Below the pieces are notes generated by a model. That model saw only the letters and a list, made by a program, of their open reading frames with translations, was not told the origin of the DNA and searched no databases. From Nitrosomonas sp. (lineage in GTDB: Bacteria; Pseudomonadota; Gammaproteobacteria; Burkholderiales; Nitrosomonadaceae), in contig JAJSDU010000006.1 in the NCBI GenBank assembly GCA_028577615.1, positions 27,291 to 91,290 on the forward strand: a DNA stretch of 64,000 nucleotides. The letters are read 5' to 3'. Shown here piece by piece: positions 28,540-37,346 of the stretch; the stretch's first letter is position 1, and every line of letters begins with the position of its first letter. The position numbers were made by a program, and so were the translations under genes.

Positions 28540-29688
28540 TCAAAACATCCGGAAACGGAATTGCGTTGCTGAATCTTTTTTGCTGTTTTTCTCGCGAATG
28601 ATTACAGCATCACCCTCTTTTAACTCACCTGTTACAACTTCAGTATAATTGCCATCGGTAATTCCTGTCGTTACGCGGGCAGCCACACGTATCCCGTCAA
28701 TCAGCCGGTACACTGTCATCTGGCCATCAGATTTCTTTTGTACCCGGACTCCCGTTGAACCGGCGGATTCGATATCGTCAGGCTGATATCGTAACGCCGC
28801 ATTGGATAAGCGCAGCACATTCTGCCGTTGATCGACAACAAAATGAATATTCGCCGTCATGCCAGGCAAAAGCGCGCCCTCATCATTGCTGACCATGGCA
28901 ACGACATTATAGGTAACAACATTTTCCTGAATTGTCGGATTGAGCCGTACCTGTTTAACCGTACCGGAAAATGTACGATTCTGATAGGCATCAACCGTAA
29001 AATTAATCGGTTGGCCAATATGCAGCAGGCCGATATCCGCTTCGGAAACGCTGATATTGATCTGCATTTCACGCAAATCCTTGGCAATCTGAAACAATAC
29101 GGGCGTCTGAAAATTTGCCGCAACAGTCTGTCCGATATCAACATCACGCGCAATGACCACGCCTGAAATCGGTGACTTGATAATGCTGTAGTTCAAATTG
29201 GCGCGATCCCGCTCAACCTGCGCCCGGCTGACCGCCAGTTGCGCACGCGCGGCATCCAGTTCCTGCCTGACAACGTCGAGCCCTTCCGCTGAAATGAATC
29301 CCTGTTCATACAGTCTTTGATGACGATCGAGCTTGCTTTTGGTGATGTTGTACTGCGTCTGCGCACTCAGCAGATTGGCGCCGGACTGCTGCAATTGCGC
29401 CTGCAGCAACGCGGGATCGAGTTCAGCAAGAATCTGCCCGGTTTTCACCTCGTCGTTGAAATCGACATGCAGTCGGGCGACAGTACCGGAAATTTGCGTG
29501 CCGACATTAACCAATACGACAGGCGTCAGCGTTCCGTTAGCGGATATGGTCTGAATGATATCGCCACGATCGAGCGTGCGCGTTAGATAAGAATTGGCTT
29601 TGTTTTCATCACTGTCACGCGTGAACCAGTAAATTGAAACAGCAATGATCAGCAATAAGACTATAGAAGAAGATTTGGCGTTGCGCAT
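28540..29688 (-). CDS. MacA-like periplasmic adaptor (HlyD/RND family)
   Basis: Membrane-fusion protein, 382 residues, that would link the ABC pair to an outer-membrane channel. There is an N-terminal membrane anchor (residues ~9-25), a biotinyl-lipoyl half (GTQISGTVARLHVDFNDEV), a long alpha-hairpin (residues ~110-180: LLSAQTQYNITKSKLDRHQ; DAARAQLAVSRAQVERDR), a second lipoyl half (SPISGVVIARDVDIGQTV), and beta-barrel and membrane-proximal domains. First gene of the three-gene operon. The substrate (macrolide, peptide, siderophore or other) cannot be told. Confidence 0.9.
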   Translation of the reverse strand: MRNAKSSSIVLLLIIAVSIYWFTRDSDENKANSYLTRTLDRGDIIQTISANGTLTPVVLVNVGTQISGTVARLHVDFNDEVKTGQILAELDPALLQAQLQQSGANLLSAQTQYNITKSKLDRHQRLYEQGFISAEGLDVVRQELDAARAQLAVSRAQVERDRANLNYSIIKSPISGVVIARDVDIGQTVAANFQTPVLFQIAKDLREMQINISVSEADIGLLHIGQPINFTVDAYQNRTFSGTVKQVRLNPTIQENVVTYNVVAMVSNDEGALLPGMTANIHFVVDQRQNVLRLSNAALRYQPDDIESAGSTGVRVQKKSDGQMTVYRLIDGIRVAARVTTGITDGNYTEVVTGELKEGDAVIIREKNSKKDSATQFRFRMF

Positions 29689-30108
29689 AAATTCGTGTTA
29701 AAAAAACAACGTGCTTCAGAATCTGATCAACCGGTTGGCAGATAAAACGTCTATCTTAACTGAGAAATCAGCCTGAACACCAATACTTCGTTGCAGCAGG
29801 TGATGGCAAAAACAAAACTTGTGACCCGGCGCATCCGGCGTGGTTCAATGGACGGAATGACTTTTGAATCTTTTCGCACAAGCGGGTAAATAAAATTGGT
29901 CGAATTCCGCCATGTTTATAGTAAATTTTCCAATCACTTGCTAAAATTACGCACTTGTCTTTATGAGATGCCCAGGAACTAAACAAAGAGGGATGCTTGG
30001 AAAAACCTGCTGCGCAGTCATCTGACCGCTCACTGCGGTTTCGTTTAGTTTCTCCAGGTACCCGAATTTACAAAAACACTCAACTTTACAATAACACTAG
30101 GATTTTTC
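29689..30108. other. intergenic region with possible structured leader
   Basis: 420 bases between the divergent adaptor gene and the aminotransferase gene. The left half shows nothing recognised; an open frame on the minus strand (29768-29986) has no family likeness. The right half contains a possible multi-stem leader, listed separately. Confidence 0.5.
29971..30056 (+). promoter_or_regulatory. possible structured 5' leader of the aminotransferase gene
   Basis: An 8-bp closing helix AACTAAAC/GTTTAGTT (29977-29984 with 30043-30050) encloses two hairpins: CTGC/GCAG (30007-30017) and ACCGC/GCGGT (30025-30039). It ends about 50 nt before the ATG at 30109. It does not match a riboswitch class I know. 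Confidence 0.35.
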
Positions 30109-31326
30109 ATGGCTATCGAAAATTATCGTCCCCAAAAAAAATTAACAACATTTTACCCACCGCAACGCATGTTGATGGGGCCCGGTCCATCGGACACCCA
30201 TCACCGCGTACTGTCAGCCATGGCGCGTCCAACCCTGGGTCACCTTGATCCGGTTTTTGCCGAGATGATGGAAGAGATCAAGGATTTGCTGCGTTACGCT
30301 TTTCTGACCAAGAACAAAATGACTTTTTCAGTTTCCGGTCCAGGCTCTGTGGGTATGGAAATGTGTTTCGTCAATATGATTGAACCGGGCGACAAAGTCA
30401 TCGTCTGCCGCAATGGTGTATTTGGTTCGCGCATGATCGAGAATGTCGAGCGGCACGGTGGCATTGCTGTCGTCGTCGATGACAAATGGGGTGAGCCGGT
30501 TGATCCACAGAAAGTGGAAGATGCGCTTAAACAACATCCTGATGCCAGAATTCTGGCTTTTGTCCATGCAGAAACCTCAACCGGCGTGCTGTCTGATGCT
30601 GAAACACTGTGTGCGCTTGCACGCAAGCACGATTGTATGACTATTGTCGATACGGTAACTTCTTTGGGGGGTTCTCCTATCAGAGTAGACGAATGGGGTA
30701 TCGACGCAATTTATTCCGGCAGTCAGAAATGTCTGTCATGTCCACCCGGACTATCGCCGGTCAGTTTTTCCGAGCGCGTGACGGAATTCGTTAAAAACCG
30801 CAAAACCAAGGTACACAGCTGGTTCATGGACATCAACCTGCTGCTGGGCTATTGGGGTTCGGCAGCGCGCACTTATCATCATACCGCGCCAACCAATGCA
30901 TTGTATGCCTTGCACGAGTCTCTCATCATGCTTTACGAGGAAGGCCTGGAACATTCCTGGGCGCGCCATCAGCGCAATCATGAAGCTTTCAAGGCGGGTC
31001 TGGAAACCATGGGTATCCGGTATGTCGTCGATGAAAAATACCGCCTGCCTCAGTTAAATTCGGTTTATATTCCGGATGGCATTGATGACAAAACGGTTCG
31101 CGCCAGACTGCTTGATGAATACAGTCTTGAAATCGGCGCCGGACTGGGAGACTTTGCCGGAAAGGTATGGCGTTTTGGTTTAATGGGCACTTCAAGCAAA
31201 GTTGAAAATGTGGTGATATGCTTGAATGCGCTGGAAAAAGTGCTATCCGGCATGGGCATGAAACTCAGCCGCGGCGCGGCTGAGTCAGCTGCACATCAGT
31301 GCTATGCCAATCATCCAATGCCTTGA
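30109..31326 (+). CDS. class V aminotransferase, alanine/serine-glyoxylate type
   Basis: PLP-dependent aminotransferase, 405 residues, most like alanine-glyoxylate or serine-glyoxylate (serine-pyruvate) aminotransferases. MGPGPSDTHHRVL begins the fold; the PLP lysine is Lys207 in SGSQKCLSCPPG, and the PLP-aspartate is in IVDTVTSLGG. In an autotroph it could return glyoxylate from phosphoglycolate to glycine, but amino donor and pathway are inferred. It stands alone; a weak terminator and a short repeat element follow. The possible structured leader upstream suggests regulation at the RNA level. Confidence 0.87.
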   Translation: MAIENYRPQKKLTTFYPPQRMLMGPGPSDTHHRVLSAMARPTLGHLDPVFAEMMEEIKDLLRYAFLTKNKMTFSVSGPGSVGMEMCFVNMIEPGDKVIVCRNGVFGSRMIENVERHGGIAVVVDDKWGEPVDPQKVEDALKQHPDARILAFVHAETSTGVLSDAETLCALARKHDCMTIVDTVTSLGGSPIRVDEWGIDAIYSGSQKCLSCPPGLSPVSFSERVTEFVKNRKTKVHSWFMDINLLLGYWGSAARTYHHTAPTNALYALHESLIMLYEEGLEHSWARHQRNHEAFKAGLETMGIRYVVDEKYRLPQLNSVYIPDGIDDKTVRARLLDEYSLEIGAGLGDFAGKVWRFGLMGTSSKVENVVICLNALEKVLSGMGMKLSRGAAESAAHQCYANHPMP

Positions 31327-31350
31327 TGTCGGTTAATTAAGAAATACTTT

Positions 31351-31376
31351 CCGGGATTTTGCCGGTTTTCTTTTTG
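31351..31376 (+). terminator. weak terminator candidate
   Basis: CCGG/CCGG stem of 4 bp (31351-31354 with 31362-31365), a 7-base loop and a strong T-rich run, 25 bp after the aminotransferase stop. Confidence 0.45.
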
Positions 31377-31391
31377 GGTCGTTTTTCTATT

Positions 31392-31499
31392 TATATTTGT
31401 CGCGCTTCAAAATCCGGTCACAGTACTTCCTCTCCATCAGGGGGAAAAATTGGATCAGAAACTATAAGAAAACAAATTTTGAAGCGCGATGGATAAATT
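31392..31499. repeat. short terminal-inverted-repeat element, copy A
   Basis: About 108 bp bounded by inverted ends sharing a perfect 14-mer: TCGCGCTTCAAAAT at 31400-31413 and its reverse complement at 31476-31489. The left end (from ATATTTGTCGCGCTTC on through CCGGT) aligns over 26 bases, with three differences, to the left end of a second element at 54301. No coding capacity. It lies between the aminotransferase and the glycosyltransferase genes. Confidence 0.65.
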
Positions 31500-31548
31500 A
31501 GCAGGATGGAAAACGGTATTTATATAATTGATCTGGAACGATCCAATC

Positions 31549-32550
31549 ATGATGTTTCTGGATTTTCCTATCGCCGTGACAGCAGCATCCATACTGGCAG
31601 TTTTGATATCCTATTTCGTAAATTTGTTGTTCATACAGTGGAAGGTCGCTGCGATACTGGATTATCCAAATTCAAGATCTTTACACGAGACACCCGTGCC
31701 ACGCATTGGCGGACTGGGTTTGCTGCTGGGCGCAATGTTGTCATGGGGTCTTTTTACGGTCGGCCTCCCTGTTTCCATCTGGCTCGGCGTAGCCTTGCTG
31801 GTCAGCATTTCTATAGCGGACGATCTTTGGAAAATGCCCGTATGGAGCCGGTTATGCGTACATAGTCTGACCGCAGCTGTTTTCTCATTTTTAACCATCG
31901 ACACTCAAGACTGGCATATTCAAATATGTCTTATACTGGCGATCATCTGGATGACGAATCTGTATAACTTCATGGATGGATCTGATGGACTGGCGGGCGG
32001 CATGACACTAATCGGTTTTGGTTATTACGGACTGGCTGCCTATTTGTCAGACAATATTGATTTTTCAGTGGTCAATTTTTCGATTGCGGCGGCCGCGCTT
32101 GGTTTTCTGTTGCATAATTTTCATCCCGCGCGCATTTTTCTCGGCGACTCCGGCGCCATCCCGCTTGGTTATCTGGCTGCTGTCATGGGCTTTCTCGGCT
32201 GGCTGCATGAATTATGGTCTCTGTGGGTTCCACTGCTGATCTTTTCACCATTCATAACCGATGCCTCGGTCACACTGGTCAGACGTTTCTGTCGCGGCGA
32301 AAAAATCTGGCTGGCGCACCGGGATCACTATTATCAGCGATTAGTGCAAAGCGGCCTCGGTCACCGGAATACCGCGCTTCTCGGTTATGGATTGATGCTT
32401 GCCGCCGGTGCCTGTGCTGTCTGGATGAATACTCAGGATCTGACAGCGCAATCCATCATGGTTGCGGTCTGGGGCGGTCTTTATCTGGGATTGATGTTGA
32501 TGTCAGATATGAACAACAAGCCTTATTCGAATGAAAAAATAAAACAATAG
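31549..32550 (+). CDS. undecaprenyl-phosphate glycosyl-1-phosphate transferase (WbpL/WecA-like)
   Basis: Integral membrane enzyme that starts polysaccharide or O-antigen units by moving an N-acetylhexosamine-1-phosphate from its UDP-sugar to undecaprenyl phosphate. About 333 residues with ~10 membrane helices. Conserved loops: NLYNFMDGSDGLAGG (Mg-binding Asp pair), ARIFLGDSGAIPLGYL, and LAHRDHYYQRL, the His motif of the WbpL subgroup. The ATG at 31549 (or 31552) is chosen over an upstream TTG at 31528. Its stop is 1 bp from the next gene, so they form an operon. Confidence 0.9.
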   Translation: MMFLDFPIAVTAASILAVLISYFVNLLFIQWKVAAILDYPNSRSLHETPVPRIGGLGLLLGAMLSWGLFTVGLPVSIWLGVALLVSISIADDLWKMPVWSRLCVHSLTAAVFSFLTIDTQDWHIQICLILAIIWMTNLYNFMDGSDGLAGGMTLIGFGYYGLAAYLSDNIDFSVVNFSIAAAALGFLLHNFHPARIFLGDSGAIPLGYLAAVMGFLGWLHELWSLWVPLLIFSPFITDASVTLVRRFCRGEKIWLAHRDHYYQRLVQSGLGHRNTALLGYGLMLAAGACAVWMNTQDLTAQSIMVAVWGGLYLGLMLMSDMNNKPYSNEKIKQ

Positions 32551-32551
32551 C

Positions 32552-34420
32552 ATGTTTGGAAACAAGTACGGGATACGCTCTGTCATTGCATTCATCCATG
32601 ATCTGATCGCCGTAGCGGCATCGTGGTTATTTGCTTTCCTGTTTTATGCCAATTTCAAAGTTGCAAATGTTCCCTTTACGTTATTAGGGGATATTCTGTC
32701 ATGGATTCTGCCGGTGCAGGCTGTATTTTTCTTATGGTTTGGCTTGTACCGGGGACTGTGGCGGTATGCCAGTCTGCCCGACCTGAAGCGCATCACCGTT
32801 ACCGTGCTGTTAAGCGCTGCACTGGTTACGAGTGTTTTCTGGCAACTGGCGCTGCTGGGCATCGTTCCCTATTCAGTCAATATACTTGCTCCGATCCTGC
32901 TGCTGCTGATTATGGGCGGCAGTCGCCTGATTTATCGCGCATGGAAAGAGCGCCGTCTGTATAGTCTGAAAAATTATGAGGGTAAGCTGGTTCTCATTCT
33001 CGGTGCCGGCAACACCGCGCTGAATCTGGTCAAGGATTTGGCGGGCAATCAGGACTGGCATGTTGTTGGCATGCTCGACGACGATCCCGGCAAACTGGAT
33101 ACGCGCCTGCACGGTGTGCGCGTTTTGGGCACTATCGATGATCTACCGCACTGGGTTCACAAGCTGAACGTGGGACATGTCATTATCGCCATGCCATCGC
33201 TTTCACATCGCGCCCATCGCCATATTCTGGAAATGTGCTCGGAAATGAGTGTCAAGGCGATGATCATACCGTCATACCAGGATCTCATCAACGGAAAAAC
33301 CACGGTCTCGCAGATTCGCGAGATTCAGCTTGATGACCTGCTCGGCCGGGAGCCGGTTGTACTGGATGACGAAGGACTGCATGGCTTGCTTACTGGAAAA
33401 ACCATTCTGGTTACCGGCGCGGGCGGTTCCATTGGCGCTGAGCTATGCCGTCAGATTGTCGCCTTCCAGCCCGCGCACCTGGTTTTGCTCGAGCTCAATG
33501 AATACGCACTTTATTGCACTCAGGAGGAATTCCAGACAAATTTCCCTGACACGCGCATGTCATTTGTAATTGGTGATATCAAGGACAATGCGCGCCTGCA
33601 GCAGATTTTTGCGCAGTACCGGCCATCCGTGGTGTTTCATGCCGCAGCTTATAAACACGTGCCATTGATGGAACATGAAAATGCCTGGCAGGCTGTATTG
33701 AATAACGTCATGGGCACTTATATATTGGCCGACACCGCGATCCATTACGATGTTGAAAAATTCGTTCTGGTATCCACCGACAAGGCAGTGAATCCGGTCA
33801 ACACCATGGGCGCCAGTAAACGGCTTGCGGAAATGGTCTGCCAGGCAATGCAGCAGTCGACATTGAATCAGCAGCACGGCACCTGTTTTGTCATGGTGCG
33901 CTTCGGCAACGTTCTCGGCAGCGCCGGCAGTGTTATTCCCAAATTCCGCAAGCAAATCGCCAGTGGCGGGCCGATCACGGTTACGCATCCGGACATGACG
34001 CGCTATTTCATGTCCATACCTGAAGCCGCGCAACTGGTGTTGCAGGCCGGTCTGATGGGTGGTTTGAAAGGCGGCGGGGAAATTTTTGTCATGGACATGG
34101 GTGATCCGGTGAAAATCACCGAACTGGCAAGTGACTTGATTCGTTTGTCCGGCTTGGGGGAGGATGATATCCGTATTGTATTTACCGGCTTGCGTCCAGG
34201 TGAAAAACTGCACGAAGAGCTACTGTCAGCGAATGAAAATACCGTGCCTACACCACACGCAAAATTGCGCATCGCACAGGCGCCCGAAGTTAATGAACAG
34301 TGGCTGGCGGCGCTGATCACACGTTTCGAGAAAATCAAGGCGCTGAACGATGTCGAAGCGCGCGCCGAACTGGCGCGATGGGTGCCAGAATATACGCCGA
34401 ATGGCGAAAGCATGCATTAA
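32552..34420 (+). CDS. membrane NDP-sugar 4,6-dehydratase (WbpM/PglF/CapD-like)
   Basis: Makes a 4-keto-6-deoxy sugar nucleotide, probably from UDP-GlcNAc, at the inner membrane. 622 residues: four N-terminal membrane helices (~residues 10-125), a first Rossmann-like domain (LILGAGNTALNLV), then the catalytic SDR domain with TGAGGSIGAELCRQ and the family signature TDKAVNPVNTMGASKR, where the usual active-site Tyr is replaced by Met as in WbpM and PglF. With the upstream phosphosugar transferase it would supply and start an N-acetylated deoxyhexose glycan. Confidence 0.9.
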   Translation: MFGNKYGIRSVIAFIHDLIAVAASWLFAFLFYANFKVANVPFTLLGDILSWILPVQAVFFLWFGLYRGLWRYASLPDLKRITVTVLLSAALVTSVFWQLALLGIVPYSVNILAPILLLLIMGGSRLIYRAWKERRLYSLKNYEGKLVLILGAGNTALNLVKDLAGNQDWHVVGMLDDDPGKLDTRLHGVRVLGTIDDLPHWVHKLNVGHVIIAMPSLSHRAHRHILEMCSEMSVKAMIIPSYQDLINGKTTVSQIREIQLDDLLGREPVVLDDEGLHGLLTGKTILVTGAGGSIGAELCRQIVAFQPAHLVLLELNEYALYCTQEEFQTNFPDTRMSFVIGDIKDNARLQQIFAQYRPSVVFHAAAYKHVPLMEHENAWQAVLNNVMGTYILADTAIHYDVEKFVLVSTDKAVNPVNTMGASKRLAEMVCQAMQQSTLNQQHGTCFVMVRFGNVLGSAGSVIPKFRKQIASGGPITVTHPDMTRYFMSIPEAAQLVLQAGLMGGLKGGGEIFVMDMGDPVKITELASDLIRLSGLGEDDIRIVFTGLRPGEKLHEELLSANENTVPTPHAKLRIAQAPEVNEQWLAALITRFEKIKALNDVEARAELARWVPEYTPNGESMH

Positions 34421-34488
34421 CAACCTAATGGACGCCTCTAACAGATGCATGCGATTATCTAACGACTCGCTCCACGACTCCTGAGTGT

Positions 34489-36174
34489 TTAGCCTTCACC
34501 GGAAATAACAATTTCTCCTGTTTCCAGCAGCAGAATCCGGTCAATTCCTTCCCGGCAGGCCGGCATAATCGGTAACAAGAGTATTGTTGTGCGATTCCGC
34601 ATCACTGCCGTGAGCGCTTTGAACACATCGTCCGCCAACTCCTGCGCATGTCGCGGCCAGAGATCATCGATGATCAGGATCGGTGGATTTCTCAGAAAAG
34701 CGCGCGCGACAGCAACAAGCTGCCATTGCTTGCGCGTCAGGCTCGCGCCACTGTCATCGATTCGTGTTTGCAAGCCCTCCGGCATGTCACGCACAAAACC
34801 CGCGACCCCGGTTGCCTGGATTGCATGCATAATGCCCGCTTCATGCGCGCAACCGGTATCACCATAAGCAATATTACCCGCGATGCGATCACTGAGAACA
34901 ACCGGAATACCGGAAATGACCGCAAACTGCGCGAGCAAATCGCAATGTCTGATCCGGCCGTAATCATGTCCGTCCAGCTTTATTTCACCCGTTGCCGGTG
35001 GACTGAAGCCCAGCAACAAATCCATGAGCAGCAATCTTGCCGCGCTGTCATCAGTAACCAGAGCGATCGTCTCCCCCGGTCTGATGTTCAAATTGAGTGT
35101 ATACGGCCGGCATGAAGCTTTTTCACCGCATCGCACATGCACCTGATCCAGCGTTAATTCTCCGCGTACTTCAGTTAAACTGACAGTGCCATGCGCTGAT
35201 ATTGCGGCAAGATCAAACACTGCAAGCAATTGCTCCAGTTGTCGCTGTATCAGTCCAGGTACACGGGACACTCCGGCCAGACGACTGATGGGCATTACCA
35301 GCAACAACATGATGGCGATGAAGGCACCGGCCTGGTCAATCGATAATGTATTGTCAATAACCTGTTGCATCAGCAGATAAACCATCGCTATGCCAATCAG
35401 GACAATCAATAGCTGACAGAGCATTGCAGCGAACGCCTTATAGTCATTTTGTTGATTCTCGCTGTTCAGAATGGACTGGGCGGTACTGCCGAGATGCTGG
35501 CACTCCTGCTGTTGTCCGCCCAACAGTTGAATATGGCGAAAGTTCTCGAGACAATGGCGCAAGCGGTCTGTCAGCCCGGTATTAGCGGGCTCGGCGTTTT
35601 GCATACCGGCATCGGAATAGCATTTTTGCTGGCCGGTTGTAACCTGAAGCATCAGAAAAACAAAAGGAATCAGCAGGCAAATCAGTATCGCAATTTCCCT
35701 ATTCAAATAAAAAAGGCATGCAATCAGTCCTGCAACGGCAAGCGTATCCCGCATCAATACAGTCAGTGTTTGCATGCTTGTCTTCGATATCGACCGGGCA
35801 TGGTGTAATGCCGCATGAGCAGCATGATTTTCGTCCGCGGATTGATAATACCGCACGGGCAGACGAAGCAATTTGTCAAACAATACGCTGTTCAGTTGCA
35901 TAACGAGCTGTTTGTCTGCTTTTCTCATCCAGTACTGGCCGATATATCCGGAAACACTGTAAATGATGACAAGTATAATAAAAACGAGCAGTGCGGTTTT
36001 CGCACATGATTCGTCCTGTTCGATCAAGGCGGCGTGCAGAATGCGCTGAATCTGTATCGGCAGGAAGGCCATTGTTGCTGCCATGGTTATCATGGCCAGC
36101 GCGGCCCAGAAAACAGAATGCCCGCAGGCTGTCATCATTCTTGCAAGACGCCGGTAATAGTGTACTTGAATCAT
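34489..36174 (-). CDS. MsbA-type ABC exporter with degenerate nucleotide-binding domain
   Basis: 561-residue full-length half-transporter. The first ~320 residues are a six-helix exporter domain; residues ~338-561 align to an ABC ATPase but every catalytic motif is changed. At the Walker A site (373-382) VTDDSAARLL replaces G-x-x-G-x-G-K-S/T. The Q-loop reads ISGIP without Gln. The signature (479-483) is LTRKQ instead of LSGGQ. Walker B ends in Asp503-Asp504 instead of Asp-Glu, and Pro535 occupies the switch-His position. The frame is open and has no internal stop, so it is probably an expressed, non-hydrolysing protein rather than a pseudogene. AGG precedes the ATG. It lies beside polysaccharide genes on the other strand; no partner ABC gene adjoins it. 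Confidence 0.85.
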   Translation of the reverse strand: MIQVHYYRRLARMMTACGHSVFWAALAMITMAATMAFLPIQIQRILHAALIEQDESCAKTALLVFIILVIIYSVSGYIGQYWMRKADKQLVMQLNSVLFDKLLRLPVRYYQSADENHAAHAALHHARSISKTSMQTLTVLMRDTLAVAGLIACLFYLNREIAILICLLIPFVFLMLQVTTGQQKCYSDAGMQNAEPANTGLTDRLRHCLENFRHIQLLGGQQQECQHLGSTAQSILNSENQQNDYKAFAAMLCQLLIVLIGIAMVYLLMQQVIDNTLSIDQAGAFIAIMLLLVMPISRLAGVSRVPGLIQRQLEQLLAVFDLAAISAHGTVSLTEVRGELTLDQVHVRCGEKASCRPYTLNLNIRPGETIALVTDDSAARLLLMDLLLGFSPPATGEIKLDGHDYGRIRHCDLLAQFAVISGIPVVLSDRIAGNIAYGDTGCAHEAGIMHAIQATGVAGFVRDMPEGLQTRIDDSGASLTRKQWQLVAVARAFLRNPPILIIDDLWPRHAQELADDVFKALTAVMRNRTTILLLPIMPACREGIDRILLLETGEIVISGEG

Positions 36175-36190
36175 GGACCTGTGATTTATT

Positions 36191-36215
36191 TAATGTCTCT
36201 CATTGTGAGACATTA
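36191..36215. promoter_or_regulatory. palindromic operator-like site before the degenerate ABC gene
   Basis: Perfect 9 bp arms TAATGTCTC (36191-36199) and GAGACATTA (36207-36215) around 7 bases, 17 bp upstream of the ABC gene start and about 190 bp from rfbA. It could be an operator or a leader hairpin. Confidence 0.45.
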
Positions 36216-36406
36216 TTTTAAGTCAGAAGCAGCGATTCTCGCTGCAAGTTTTATAGCGTAGATATAGTACAATGCGCATTTCACTTAATCTCAGTCGGGA
36301 AATCACGCATACTGCTTATTTTAGTCAGCATCCGGCGCGCGCCTGAACTTGACATTTACCCGCATACCGTATCGCACTGCTCTGATTTAACGGAATAAAC
36401 GAAGTG

Positions 36407-37333
36407 ATGCAATCAACACAACAGATCGAAGAAAATAACATTCAGCAGCGTACGCCACAGAGAAAAGGCATTGTGCTTGCCGGTGGTTCAGGAACAAGAC
36501 TTTACCCGGTGACCAAGACTGTTTCCAAGCAGCTGTTACCGGTTTTCGACAAGCCCATGGTCTATTATCCGCTCAGCACACTGATGCTCGCTGGTATACG
36601 CGATCTGCTGATTATATCAACACCGCAGGATATCGCCGATTATGAACTGTTGCTCGGTAACGGGCATCAATGGGGATTGAATATCGCTTACGCGATTCAA
36701 CCCGAACCAGGCGGACTGGCGCAGGCTTTTCTCATTGGCGAATCCTTCATCGGTAATGATTGTTCGGCCCTTGTGCTCGGCGACAATATTTTCTATGGCC
36801 ATGATTTCTGTCATTTACTGTCCAACGCCATGCAGAAAACATCCGGCGCCAGTGTCTTCGCTTATCATGTGCAGGATCCCGAACGTTATGGCGTAGTCGA
36901 GTTTGATACACAGGGACAGGTATTGAGTCTGGAAGAGAAACCGTTGAATCCGAAATCGAATTATGCAGTAACCGGACTATATTTTTATGACCGCAATGTT
37001 GTTGATTACGCCAAAAGCATTAAGCCTTCGCATCGCAACGAACTGGAAATCACGGATGTTAACCGGATTTATATGGAGCATTCAGCGCTGAATGTTGAAA
37101 TCATGGGGCGCGGTTATGCCTGGCTGGATACCGGAACGCACGAATCACTGCTCGAAGCAAGTCATTTTGTAGCGACGATAGAACATAGGCAGGGATTAAA
37201 AATTGCCTGCCCGGAAGAAATTGCTTTCCGTCAGGGCTGGATTGACGCCGCACAGCTGGAAGCACTCGCAATGCCCTTAGCGAAGAACGGTTACGGCCAG
37301 TATCTGCTGCAAGTCCTCAAGCGCAAACATTAA
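36407..37333 (+). CDS. rfbA: glucose-1-phosphate thymidylyltransferase
   Basis: First step of dTDP-rhamnose synthesis: dTTP + glucose-1-P to dTDP-glucose. ATG at 36407 (a GTG three bases earlier is also in frame), about 308 residues. Nucleotidyltransferase signature [22 protein letters not shown] split over residues ~21-42 and the Mg-binding [10 protein letters not shown]. The first ~18 residues before GIVLAG are longer than usual and polar. Followed 13 bp later by rfbC. rfbB and rfbD are not in the window. Confidence 0.93.
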   Translation: MQSTQQIEENNIQQRTPQRKGIVLAGGSGTRLYPVTKTVSKQLLPVFDKPMVYYPLSTLMLAGIRDLLIISTPQDIADYELLLGNGHQWGLNIAYAIQPEPGGLAQAFLIGESFIGNDCSALVLGDNIFYGHDFCHLLSNAMQKTSGASVFAYHVQDPERYGVVEFDTQGQVLSLEEKPLNPKSNYAVTGLYFYDRNVVDYAKSIKPSHRNELEITDVNRIYMEHSALNVEIMGRGYAWLDTGTHESLLEASHFVATIEHRQGLKIACPEEIAFRQGWIDAAQLEALAMPLAKNGYGQYLLQVLKRKH

Positions 37334-37346
37334 AGAGCCTTAAAGC

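Noticed and set aside
29768-29986. 72-codon minus-strand frame between the MacA-like gene and the aminotransferase
   Set aside because: No ribosome binding site or family likeness.
33560-34213. 217-codon minus-strand frame inside the sugar dehydratase gene
   Set aside because: Antisense shadow; the plus-strand gene has the full catalytic signature.
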